Source of the DNA: a bacterium
GTDB lineage: Bacteria > Hydrothermota > UBA3073 > JACQXS01
Assembly: GCA_030592575.1 (NCBI GenBank)
Contig: JAUVIV010000012.1
Span: 1-38,276, forward strand
Length of the DNA: 38,276 bases
Reading direction: 5' to 3'
Shown: positions 9,114 through 16,663 of the stretch, one piece after another
How positions within the stretch are numbered: position 1 is the stretch's first letter
Layout: each line of letters opens with the position of its first letter
Program-made: the position numbers and the translations under genes
Notes under the pieces: generated by a model
Told to the model about the DNA's origin: nothing
Database searches by the model: none
What the model saw: only the letters and a program-made list of their open reading frames with translations

Positions 9114-11201
9114 TTATCCTCCTTCTAAAAATTCAAATTTTTCTCTATACCGATAATTTACTGTATTTGCTATTATTTTATTTTCTGGTTTTTCTAACCT
9201 CGGGTCATTCTCTATAATTTTAAATGTGATATTTCTTACTCTTGAGAGTAACTGTGTATCCATAATATTAGCAAGTTTAAGCTCTGGAAGCCCATGTTGT
9301 CGAGTTCCCAAAAATTCTCCCGCTCCTCTTAATTCCAAATCCTTTTCTGCAAGTTTAAATCCATCTTCTTCTTTTTCAATAGCATTGAGCCTCTCTTTTG
9401 CTATTCCTCCTAATTTTTTAGGAGATATAAGAATGCAATGAGATTTAGTTTTTCCTCTCCTAAGTCTACCTCTAAGTTGATGAAGCTGGGAAAGTCCAAA
9501 TCGTTCTGCATGCTCGATTACCATACAACTTGCGTTTGGAATATCAATTCCAACTTCAATTACGGTAGTTGCTATAAGAATATTTAATTTCCCAGAACTA
9601 AAATCTTTCATTACTTTGGCTTTTTCTTTTCTATTTAATCTTCCGTGTAAAAGTCCAACTTCATAATCTTTAAAAATTCCTGTACTCAATTTTTCATATT
9701 CCTCTTGAGCCGCTTTTAGGTCAAGCTTCTCCGATTCATCAATAACCGGATAAACAATATAACATTGCCTTCCTTGTTTAAGTTCTGATTTCACAAGCTT
9801 CCATGCTTCTTGAATTTTATTAGCATATATCCATTTGGTACAAATTTCACCTACCCCTGGTGGCATTTCATCAATTATTGATATATCAAGGTCTCCATAA
9901 ATTGTAAGTGCTAAAGATCTGGGTATTGGAGTGGCAGTCAAGACAAGAATATCCGGCGATTTTGATTTTTTGGCAAGTTTTAATCGCTGTACTACTCCAA
10001 ACTTATGTTGCTCATCAATTACAATAAAACCCAAGTTTTTAAACGTAACTGAAGACTCGATTAAAGCATGAGTACCAATTATTATTTGTGCTTTTCCATT
10101 TTTTATTTCTTCTTTTACTTTTCGCTTATCCTGAGCCGATAAGCTACCGATTAAAAGCCCTAACTTTATTCCAATTTTAGGTAAGTAACGAGATAATTTG
10201 AAATAATGTTGTTCTGCCAGAACTTCTGTTGGAGCCATAAGAACCGCTTGATATCCTGATTCAACTGCTTTTAGCATTGATAAAATTGCAATGATTGTCT
10301 TTCCTGACCCCACATCTCCTTGAAGTAATCTATTCATTTTGGAATCACTTTCCATATCTTTATATATTTCCCAGATTACTCTTCGTTGAGCGTTTGTAAG
10401 TTTAAACTCACCATTCTTTTTTGAACTTTTACTCTTCTTGTCACTCTGATTATGGCGAAGAGTTTCATAAAACTGTCTTGCCAATTCACTTCCTTTTTCA
10501 AATTTAATCCCTTGTTTTTTAATTTTTTTCTTTCGAAGAGCAAGCAAAATTTGGAACCAAAATACTTCCTCAAATTCTAATCTTTGACGTGCCAAATTTG
10601 CAAACTTAAGTTCCTGTGGGAAATGAAGATTGTGAATAGCTTCTTCCCTTGATGGAAGTTTTTCTTTTTCAAGTATATGAGATGGTAAAGTCTCTGAAAT
10701 TTTCATATCATTGGCAAATGCTGTTCGTACTACTTTCCTTATATATTTATGAGTCAGCCGTTGCGAAAGAGGATAAATCGGTAAAAATTTTTCTTCATCA
10801 GGAGGCGAAAAAGTAACGGTTGGGTTTACTATTTGGAGATTTCTACCCCAAAAAGAAACAATCCCTTCAACCTCAATCAGCTTATTCCACTTAAAATTAG
10901 ATGTTGCCTTTTTGGAATAATTAAAAAAACTCAGGTTTATTGTTCCTGTTCCATCTGATAATTGGACTGCAAATATGAGTCCTCGTGATGTTCTTCTCAT
11001 ACCCGTATTAATAATTCTTCCTACGGTTCGCGATTCTTCGTTTAAATTCAAATCTTTTATAAGATTTTTCCCCACATATCTTTTTGGAGCAAGGGTCAAA
11101 AGATCTTCAACCGTCTCCACTCCGAGATTTTTAAATACCTTCGCCGCCTCAGGACCTACTCCTTTCAGATACTGAATAGGGGTATCAACTTTATATTTCA
11201 T
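9114..11201 (-). CDS. recG: ATP-dependent DNA helicase RecG
   Basis: At 695 residues this is the usual RecG length. The N-terminal wedge/OB region includes the helix-hairpin-helix-like YLKGVGPEAA and a GTINLSFFNY strand. Helicase motifs: Walker A GDVGSGKT (295-302), DEQH (396-399), TATP (423-426), TTVIEVGIDIP (545-555) and motif VI QLRGRLRRG (575-583). RecG remodels stalled forks and branch-migrates Holliday junctions. Motif VI usually reads QLRGRVGRG; here one Gly is Arg. A Lys/Ser-rich insertion (about 253-263) precedes the helicase core. The gene is followed at 2 nt by the ACT protein. The ATG at 11201 has only a weak AAGAG upstream. Confidence 0.96.
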   Translation of the reverse strand: MKYKVDTPIQYLKGVGPEAAKVFKNLGVETVEDLLTLAPKRYVGKNLIKDLNLNEESRTVGRIINTGMRRTSRGLIFAVQLSDGTGTINLSFFNYSKKATSNFKWNKLIEVEGIVSFWGRNLQIVNPTVTFSPPDEEKFLPIYPLSQRLTHKYIRKVVRTAFANDMKISETLPSHILEKEKLPSREEAIHNLHFPQELKFANLARQRLEFEEVFWFQILLALRKKKIKKQGIKFEKGSELARQFYETLRHNQSDKKSKSSKKNGEFKLTNAQRRVIWEIYKDMESDSKMNRLLQGDVGSGKTIIAILSMLKAVESGYQAVLMAPTEVLAEQHYFKLSRYLPKIGIKLGLLIGSLSAQDKRKVKEEIKNGKAQIIIGTHALIESSVTFKNLGFIVIDEQHKFGVVQRLKLAKKSKSPDILVLTATPIPRSLALTIYGDLDISIIDEMPPGVGEICTKWIYANKIQEAWKLVKSELKQGRQCYIVYPVIDESEKLDLKAAQEEYEKLSTGIFKDYEVGLLHGRLNRKEKAKVMKDFSSGKLNILIATTVIEVGIDIPNASCMVIEHAERFGLSQLHQLRGRLRRGKTKSHCILISPKKLGGIAKERLNAIEKEEDGFKLAEKDLELRGAGEFLGTRQHGLPELKLANIMDTQLLSRVRNITFKIIENDPRLEKPENKIIANTVNYRYREKFEFLEGG

Positions 11202-11207
11202 CTCTTA

Positions 11208-11240
11208 ACCACAAATTAACACAAATAACCACGAATTTTA
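11208..11240. repeat. Dispersed AACCACAAATT-type repeat, left copy
   Basis: The stretch AACCACAAATTAACAC followed by AACCACGAATTT lies between recG and the 11266-12285 gene. A related sequence in inverted orientation lies at the other side of that gene (12293-12319), and a relative occurs near 13222-13335. Such CCAC-rich AT segments look like dispersed intergenic repeats. Confidence 0.5.
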
Positions 11241-11265
11241 AAAGCCAAAATTAAAAACGCAAGGT

Positions 11266-12285
11266 TTATTCAAAAATACCAGCTTCTACATAATACCAAT
11301 ATCCATCTTTTAAAGCATAAAACCAAACCATATTATCATTTCCTCGAATATTAAAAGTACTTGGGTCACAACATTTACAATGAACAACTTCATCGTACCA
11401 ACAAGGTAAAACTTCATTTCTATAACACATACCTATTTTATCATTTTTCTTGAAGAAATAAAAAGGCATATCTTTTATATATTGATAATGAAACATCTCA
11501 GAGTAACCTTTCTTTTCTCCAATGTTTTCACCATTTATTATAACATGATGTGTGTATTCAAGAATCCAATCACTGCCTCTTGCAAAAAAAGATTTTACCC
11601 CCTTTTCTGTAATCTCTTTAACCAAGAAAGAGTAGATTTCCTCGCTATCCTTCATAACGACATAAGTTGAGATATAGCTTTCTTTATTTCGGTGGAGCCA
11701 CATTAACGAGCCATTCGATAATAACCTTGGACAACTATACCCACTTTCCGAAGAATCCCAATGCTTAATTTCCCCATTAACAATTAAAATACCTCTTGCA
11801 TATGGAGGACCATTTTCTAATGATTGACTTGCTGTAAACAAAAAAAGCTTATTTTTTTTGTCCACTATAAAACAGCGAATTTCATATAGTGCCTTCAGTA
11901 ATAACTTGTTGTTATGATAAAAATTGTATGAAAGATTACGTCGCGATGGTTCGGTATTTTCTATAAGCTTATATTGAAATGGCTCAAGTTGTTCATTGAT
12001 AACTGGAATTCTGTACTCATTTCCGTGATAGTAAGAAACAATTGCTTCTCTCCATTTTTTTCTTTTTCCCTTGATACCGTATAACATAGCGAAAAACGAT
12101 TTGCGGTTTTTTACAAATTTCACCGGATATTGCTCATCTGCTTCTCTTGGGACTATCTTATACTCTTCTACAATAAACTTTGAAATAGCAGAGTCTTGTT
12201 CCTGCAATTCGGTATTAGCACCTGTGCCACTTTGAAAAATAGTAGTAGTTAAAATTAGCAAAAGAACAATGATTATTTTTCTCAT
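11266..12285 (-). CDS. Exported protein of unknown function
   Basis: A 339-residue protein starting at ATG 12285 (MRKIIIVLLLILTTTIFQSG), which gives a good signal peptide; a longer reading from 12345 would overlap the next gene and bury the signal. The mature part is rich in Tyr, Trp and charged residues, with repeats of short strands such as DGYWYYVEAG, KIGMCYRNEV and GSDWILEYTHHVIINGENIG. These look like WG/KWG-type or propeller-like blades, but I do not recognise a family. Two Cys (CKCC) lie near the C-terminus. It lies between recG and the DUF2520 gene and is flanked by inverted copies of an AT-rich repeat, which may mean it was inserted into an older operon. Confidence 0.65.
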   Translation of the reverse strand: MRKIIIVLLLILTTTIFQSGTGANTELQEQDSAISKFIVEEYKIVPREADEQYPVKFVKNRKSFFAMLYGIKGKRKKWREAIVSYYHGNEYRIPVINEQLEPFQYKLIENTEPSRRNLSYNFYHNNKLLLKALYEIRCFIVDKKNKLFLFTASQSLENGPPYARGILIVNGEIKHWDSSESGYSCPRLLSNGSLMWLHRNKESYISTYVVMKDSEEIYSFLVKEITEKGVKSFFARGSDWILEYTHHVIINGENIGEKKGYSEMFHYQYIKDMPFYFFKKNDKIGMCYRNEVLPCWYDEVVHCKCCDPSTFNIRGNDNMVWFYALKDGYWYYVEAGIFE

Positions 12286-12292
12286 AATATCA

Positions 12293-12319
12293 ATCCGTGA
12301 AATCTGTGGTTCATTTTTT
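12293..12319. repeat. Dispersed AACCACAGATT-type repeat, right copy (inverted)
   Basis: On the plus strand ATCCGTGAAATCTGTGGTTC; its complement GAACCACAGATTTCACGGAT resembles the left copy at 11208-11240. The two face each other across the 11266-12285 gene, and this copy reaches the stop codon of the DUF2520 gene. Confidence 0.45.
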
Positions 12320-13210
12320 AGTGAGTTTTTGAGTCTCTCGCACAAGCATTTTATAAATTTCTAAATTTTCAGAAGACATTTCCTTGATTGCTTTGATTTC
12401 ATCCTCTACTATTTTAGTATCTCTTCGCTCAATTGCTCCTGTAAACGAATTTTTGATTCCAAATTTCTTTGCATTTTCTAATGTGGAATTTGCAAGTGAG
12501 AGCATTATTTTTTCCGGTTCTTTAATGCCACTACTATCAAGTAATTTACATCCTTTTTCAAGTAAAGTCAAAATATATGCCGCTCCAAAATTCAATCCTG
12601 CATGATAAAGTGCTTTGTGCTCAGGCGATATTACAATCGGTATTCCTCCAATTGACTTTACGAGTTTTTTTCCTGCCTCAATATCTCCTTCAATTCCAAA
12701 ATAAGTTCCTTGTGGCAATTCACCGCCTGCAAACGAAGATATTGGATGCATTGATAAACTATGTTTTACTCTTAGAATGTTTGATGGAATTACTCCTGAT
12801 GTATGAACAAGAATCAATTTGTGAAGTGTAGTGGCAATCCCTTGCGGTTGCTTCTCTTTTAGGGTAGAGGCAAGCTCTACCCCTACTTTTGTCATTCTGA
12901 GCAACCCTGAACTTGATTCAGGGGAAGAATCTTTCCTTCCCGTAGCGCAGGGGTTTATCCCCTGCAAAGAAGTAAGTTTTTTCACCACATTTTCAATTTG
13001 CGAATCAGGAACTGCAATCAATATAATATCCGATTTGTTTATCAAATCTTGTGGTTCAGAAGACCAATGCTTACATCCGACAACACGCATACAACAATTT
13101 GCATGCTCACGATTCCTTGATACTACTCCTGTAAGTTCGTAACCTGCTTGTTTAAACGCTTTTCCGAGTGCAGTTCCTACTCTGCCAGTACCAATTATTC
13201 CAATTTTCAT
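12311..13210 (-). CDS. Rossmann-like/DUF2520 oxidoreductase-type protein with repeat-derived insertion
   Basis: About 299 residues from ATG 13210 (MKIGIIGTGRVGTALG); a GTG six codons upstream is also in frame, but the glycine-rich GxGxxG strand normally begins the protein. The N-terminal NAD(P)-binding Rossmann domain is followed by a C-terminal helical DUF2520 domain (SMHPISSFAGG, HKALYHAGLNFGAAYI, FTGAIERRD). The family resembles ketopantoate/F420-dependent reductases; its substrate is unknown. Between KKLTS and LVHTSG, where relatives have a few residues, there are about 45 extra residues (INPCATGRKDSSPESSSGLL and on) encoded by palindromic repeats at 12862-12965. The insertion keeps the frame and joins two strands at the domain surface. 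Confidence 0.85.
   Translation of the reverse strand: MKIGIIGTGRVGTALGKAFKQAGYELTGVVSRNREHANCCMRVVGCKHWSSEPQDLINKSDIILIAVPDSQIENVVKKLTSLQGINPCATGRKDSSPESSSGLLRMTKVGVELASTLKEKQPQGIATTLHKLILVHTSGVIPSNILRVKHSLSMHPISSFAGGELPQGTYFGIEGDIEAGKKLVKSIGGIPIVISPEHKALYHAGLNFGAAYILTLLEKGCKLLDSSGIKEPEKIMLSLANSTLENAKKFGIKNSFTGAIERRDTKIVEDEIKAIKEMSSENLEIYKMLVRETQKLTKK
12862..12965. repeat. Three consecutive palindromic repeat units inside the DUF2520 gene
   Basis: Three perfect hairpins sit back to back: GGGTAGAG-GCAAG-CTCTACCC (12862-12882), CCCTGAA-CTTGA-TTCAGGG (12905-12923) and GCAGGGG-TTTAT-CCCCTGC (12947-12965). Between them are GTCATTCTGAGCAA (12891-12904) and GAAGAATCT, the pieces of a TCATTCTGAG...GAAGAATC motif that I know as a common intergenic repeat in many bacteria. 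They are GC-richer than the surroundings and are translated in frame as part of the host protein. Confidence 0.85.
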
Positions 13211-13221
13211 TTTAAAAAGAA

Positions 13222-13340
13222 TAGCCACAGAAATTCACAGAAAACCACAGAGTTACAAAAACACAAGGAAAAAAAGTTATTTCATAAAATCTTTGTGTTC
13301 TTTGAGATTTTGTGTCTTTGTGGTTAATCTTTATCTGTGT
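13222..13340. repeat. Intergenic CCACAGA/CACAAAG repeat between argS and the DUF2520 gene
   Basis: This gap contains CCACAGAAATTCACAGAAAACCACAGAG on one side and CTTTGTGTTCTTTGAGATTTTGTGTCTTTGTGGTT on the other, imperfect complements of each other. It looks like an inverted-repeat member of the same CCACA-rich family seen at 11208 and 12293. No coding region or terminator is apparent in it. Confidence 0.55.
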
Positions 13341-13363
13341 CATTCTGTAAGTGTTTTCTCATT

Positions 13364-14971
13364 TTACATTTTTTCAGGAGCAGAAATTCCCATTAGTGAG
13401 AGAGCAATTTTTATTACTTGTCTTACTGCTTTAATAAGCTCAATTCTTGCTCGTGTTAATGGTATATCATCATCTAATATTACGCGGTGTTTTTCGTAAA
13501 AATTATGAAAAAAATTAGCAAGAGAAAGTAAATAGAACGGTATATAATGAGGAGAAAACTCCAAACTTGCATGCTCAATAATCTCCGGGAAATGAAGTAT
13601 TTTTCTTATAAGCAAAAGTTCTTCAGGAGTTTTTAAAAGAGAAAGGTCTTGCACAGAAATTTGTATTGTATTTATTCCATCTAAAGAAGAAGCACGTTTT
13701 AGAATGCTTGCTATTCTCGCACCTGCATATTGAATATAAAAAACCGGATTCTCTTTTGATTCACGTTTTGCAAGCTCAATGTTAAAATCAAGATGCGATT
13801 CGCATTTTCGCATAAGAAAAAAGAAACGAGTTACATCTTTTCCTACATCATTAATAACTTCATCAAGAGTTACAAATTCACCTTTTCGCTTGGACATTCC
13901 AATTTTTTTACCCTCTCTTACAAGAGTTACCCATTGAACGATAATCACTTTCAATTTATCAACCTGAGACCCACAAGCAGATAGTCCGGTTTTAAGTTCA
14001 TCGATATGAGAAATATGATCCGGGCCAAAAAGGTCAATTAATAAGTCATAATTTCTACTAAACTTATTTAAATGATAAGCTATATCCGGAACAAGATAAG
14101 CAAATTCCCCATCACTCTTGATAAGTACTTTATCTTTATCACCAGGCATTTTCAACCAAAGTGCTCCATCTTTTTTGTAAGCAAGTTCCTTCTTCTTTAT
14201 AGAATCAATTACTTTTTCAGGTCCTCCTGATTTCCTTATGTCACTTTCGTAAAACCAATTATCAAAACTTACTCCGAATTTTTCAAGAGTATCTTTCTGA
14301 GATTGAATAATTGAATTTAAACCATATTCTCTGAAATTCTGCAAATTAGATTTTTTAATCTCCTTAGCAATTTCTTTTAGATATTCACCTGGGTATCCAC
14401 CTTCAGGAATTTCAGCTTTTTCACCTTCTAATTCCCTATATCTTGCTCTTATTGATTCTTCCAACAATTTAACTTGCTTCCCACAATTATCCACATAATA
14501 TTCTGACTCCGCTTGATAACCTGTAAATTTCAATATTCGCACAAGAGAATCACCAATAGCTGCGGCTCTTCCATTTACAACAACCAAAGGACCCGTGGGA
14601 TTTGTTGAAACAAACTCAACTAAGACTCTTTTATTATTACCAATATTTGAACTGCCAAATTTTTCTCCTTCTTCTAATATATTAGTAAAAGCTTCATAAA
14701 GAAACTTTTTGTTTAGCCAGAAATTTATAAATCCAGCTCCCCCAACTTCTATGCAGTCAATAAATTCAGAAGGAAGCTTGAGACGAGAAACAACATCTTC
14801 TGCTACTTTTATTGGAGAATTATTTTTTATCCCACAAACAGATTTTATTTGCGAAGTAAAAGCAACATTGGTTGAGTAATCTCCTAATTTTGGATCCTTG
14901 GTCTCTGTCAACTCAACTTCTATTCCGAGAGAATTTTTAATTATTTCACGAAGCTTTTGTTTTATATTCAT
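13364..14971 (-). CDS. argS: Arginyl-tRNA synthetase
   Basis: A 535-residue class I synthetase charging tRNA-Arg. The N-terminal Add1 domain (KLGDYSTNVAF) is followed by the catalytic core with EFVSTNPTGPL, EYYVDNCGKQV, DGALWLKM, YLVPDIAYH and FGPDHISHI, the KMSKS equivalent GMSKRKG (358-364), and a C-terminal DALR anticodon-binding domain (FYIQYAGARIASILKRA). The HIGH motif, normally HVGH after NPTGPL, reads VVVN (130-133), so both catalytic His are absent. The rest of the core is intact, so the gene is probably functional, as it is the only argS seen. No Shine-Dalgarno precedes the ATG; a TTGACA box at 15006-15001 would place the transcript start almost at the ATG. Confidence 0.95.
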   Translation of the reverse strand: MNIKQKLREIIKNSLGIEVELTETKDPKLGDYSTNVAFTSQIKSVCGIKNNSPIKVAEDVVSRLKLPSEFIDCIEVGGAGFINFWLNKKFLYEAFTNILEEGEKFGSSNIGNNKRVLVEFVSTNPTGPLVVVNGRAAAIGDSLVRILKFTGYQAESEYYVDNCGKQVKLLEESIRARYRELEGEKAEIPEGGYPGEYLKEIAKEIKKSNLQNFREYGLNSIIQSQKDTLEKFGVSFDNWFYESDIRKSGGPEKVIDSIKKKELAYKKDGALWLKMPGDKDKVLIKSDGEFAYLVPDIAYHLNKFSRNYDLLIDLFGPDHISHIDELKTGLSACGSQVDKLKVIIVQWVTLVREGKKIGMSKRKGEFVTLDEVINDVGKDVTRFFFLMRKCESHLDFNIELAKRESKENPVFYIQYAGARIASILKRASSLDGINTIQISVQDLSLLKTPEELLLIRKILHFPEIIEHASLEFSPHYIPFYLLSLANFFHNFYEKHRVILDDDIPLTRARIELIKAVRQVIKIALSLMGISAPEKM

Positions 14972-14978
14972 TTATATG

Positions 14979-15006
14979 ATACTATTATATAATTCATAAA
15001 TGTCAA
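14979..15006 (-). promoter_or_regulatory. Putative argS promoter (near-leaderless)
   Basis: Minus-strand TTGACA (15006-15001), a 16-nt spacer and TAGTAT (14984-14979). The expected start site lies within a few bases of the argS ATG at 14971, which also lacks a Shine-Dalgarno, so the message may be leaderless. The rest of the 14972-15198 gap holds the divergent exbB promoter and AT-rich DNA. Confidence 0.4.
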
Positions 15007-15125
15007 TTTTTTTGTACAAGGAAAATCAAAAACATTGCAATTAAATATAACTTTGAAAACCACATAATCTGCTTGACTTCATTAAATACTTATTCATTGC
15101 TTCAAAAATCTTTGTCAAAAAAAAC

Positions 15126-15153
15126 TTGACATCTCAGGAAAGTTTGTTAAATA
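15126..15153 (+). promoter_or_regulatory. Putative promoter of the exbB-exbD-tonB operon
   Basis: TTGACA (15126-15131) with a 16-nt spacer to TAAATA (15148-15153), about 45 nt upstream of the exbB start. It is divergent from the argS promoter within the same gap. Confidence 0.5.
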
Positions 15154-15198
15154 GCTATGTTAACTAATATAACTTATAACAATAAAAAGGGAGGAAAA

Positions 15199-15819
15199 AT
15201 GATAGCATATTTTATGAAAGGTGGAAACTATATGTGGCCACTTTTTGGGTGTCTTATCGTAGGATTAGCTTATGTAATAGAAAGATTCATTAGTTATGCA
15301 TTAGCAAGTGTGGACATCAAAAAATTCATGAGTGAGCTAAAATCTGCTCTTAAAGAAGAAGAAGGAATTGACAAAGGAATTGAGTATTGCAAATCTCATC
15401 GTTCTCCTGTAGCAAGAATCATGGAAACCGCTCTTGAATCTTACAAAAAAGTAGGACCTAAAAGAGATATTATTGAAGAATCAATTTCAAATTCAGGAAC
15501 AAACGAACTTGCTTTCTTAGAACGTGGAATGCCTGTTATCGCTGCCGTTTCAACCATAGCCCCTATTATTGGGTTCCTTGGAACTGTTTCGGGAATGATA
15601 CATGCGTTTGATGCAATAGCAATAGCTGGAGAAGTTGAACCAACACTTGTAGCAACTGGAATATCAGAAGCTCTTATCACAACAGCTACCGGACTTTCAA
15701 TTGCATTCCCGATGGTTGCTTTTCATGTTTTTTTCTCAACCAGAAGTAATAGCTATACAAGAATGATGGAAACTACAGCTACTGAATTTGTTGCTTTCTT
15801 ATTAGAAGAAAAACCATGA
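15199..15819 (+). CDS. exbB: ExbB/TolQ/MotA-family proton channel
   Basis: A 206-residue inner-membrane protein from ATG 15199, which has AAGGGAGGAAAA directly before it; an ATG 14 codons upstream lacks such a site. The first membrane segment is about residues 8-26 (WPLFGCLIVGLAYVIERFI). The family core follows with two further membrane helices: GMPVIAAVSTIAPIIGFLGT and VATGISEALITTATGLSIAFP. With ExbD it uses the proton gradient to energise TonB. Its stop overlaps the next start (ATGA at 15816), so it is translationally coupled to exbD. The pairing with two ExbD proteins and a TonB just downstream supports ExbB over TolQ. Confidence 0.93.
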   Translation: MIAYFMKGGNYMWPLFGCLIVGLAYVIERFISYALASVDIKKFMSELKSALKEEEGIDKGIEYCKSHRSPVARIMETALESYKKVGPKRDIIEESISNSGTNELAFLERGMPVIAAVSTIAPIIGFLGTVSGMIHAFDAIAIAGEVEPTLVATGISEALITTATGLSIAFPMVAFHVFFSTRSNSYTRMMETTATEFVAFLLEEKP

Positions 15820-16226
15820 AATTCCCAAAAAGAGCTAATCTAACAGCAGAAGTTCCAACATCTTCAATGGCAGACATTGCCTTTCTTCTCCTTATTTTCT
15901 TTATGCTCACAACTGTATTCGCTACTGAAAAAGGACTTCAAATAGTTTTACCGGAAAAAGGTGAAGAAGTTAAAATCAAAAAAACAAATATTGAAAATGT
16001 GTTTGTAAATGCGGAGGGACAAGTAAAAATAGGAGAAGACGAAGTGCCTCTCCCCAATATACAAGAAAAAGCAAAACAACTGCTTGCCTTAAATGACTCC
16101 CTTATATTTTCTTTAACTGTGGATCGCAGATGCAAATACGAGAAATTAATAAAAGTATTTGATGAGCTCCGTCTTGCTAATGCAGTACGTATTGCTTTTG
16201 CACCTCCAAAAGGAGAAAAAAAGTGA
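15816..16226 (+). CDS. exbD: ExbD/TolR-family protein, first copy
   Basis: A 136-residue protein with a short cytoplasmic N-terminus, one membrane helix (SMADIAFLLLIFFMLTTVF, about 17-35) containing the conserved proton-binding Asp (D20), and a periplasmic domain ending VRIAFAPP. It starts in an ATGA overlap with exbB and ends in a GTGA overlap with the second exbD, so three genes are coupled. It works with ExbB to drive TonB. The TGA stop here, tightly overlapping the next start, shows that TGA terminates translation normally in this genome. Confidence 0.93.
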   Translation: MKFPKRANLTAEVPTSSMADIAFLLLIFFMLTTVFATEKGLQIVLPEKGEEVKIKKTNIENVFVNAEGQVKIGEDEVPLPNIQEKAKQLLALNDSLIFSLTVDRRCKYEKLIKVFDELRLANAVRIAFAPPKGEKK

Positions 16227-16633
16227 GGATTAAAAGAACTGAACAAAAGGGACCGGAAATACCAATGTGTTCAATGGCAGATATCGCATTTCTGCTTCTT
16301 ATATTCTTTATGGTAACAACTGTATTTATGGTAGAAAGAGGAATCCATGTAACTTTACCTTCCGCAATCTCAACAAAAAAATTGCCAAAGAAAAATATTA
16401 CTCATATATGGGTTTCCACTGAGGGAGCAATCTCAATAGATGATAATATAGTAAAACCTGAGTACGTTAGTTCAATAATGATAAGAAAAGTTGCTACAAA
16501 TCCGGATATAATTGTTTCTATTATTATGGATAAAGCTGGTGAATACGGAGTTCTTTCTGATATTTTCGATCAACTCAAAGAATCAAAATCTTTAAGAATC
16601 TCACTCGCTACCTTAAAAGAAAGAGGAGCTTAA
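16223..16633 (+). CDS. exbD: ExbD/TolR-family protein, second copy
   Basis: A 136-residue paralog of the upstream ExbD, starting at GTG 16223 in a 4-nt overlap. The membrane helix CSMADIAFLLLIFFMVTTVF keeps the conserved Asp, and the periplasmic part is diverged (RGIHVTLPSAISTKK). Two different ExbD proteins in one Ton operon are common in Bacteroidota and relatives and may form hetero-oligomers in the ExbB pentamer. It lies 30 nt before the TonB-like gene. Confidence 0.93.
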   Translation: MRIKRTEQKGPEIPMCSMADIAFLLLIFFMVTTVFMVERGIHVTLPSAISTKKLPKKNITHIWVSTEGAISIDDNIVKPEYVSSIMIRKVATNPDIIVSIIMDKAGEYGVLSDIFDQLKESKSLRISLATLKERGA

Positions 16634-16644
16634 TACTTACTTAA

Positions 16645-16659
16645 TTCGTCTCAGACGAA
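16645..16659. repeat. Perfect 15-nt palindrome before tonB
   Basis: TTCGTCT-C-AGACGAA is a perfect inverted repeat about one base, in the 30-nt gap between exbD and tonB. It is 4 nt before the ATG and occupies the place of a ribosome binding site, none of which is otherwise visible. It might be an operator or a translation-limiting hairpin, though a one-base loop cannot fold fully. Confidence 0.5.
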
Positions 16660-16663
16660 AAAT

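Noticed and set aside
13293-13499. Plus-strand open frame of 68 residues over the argS end
   Set aside because: It is a shadow frame over argS and an intergenic repeat, with no ribosome binding site and no family resemblance.
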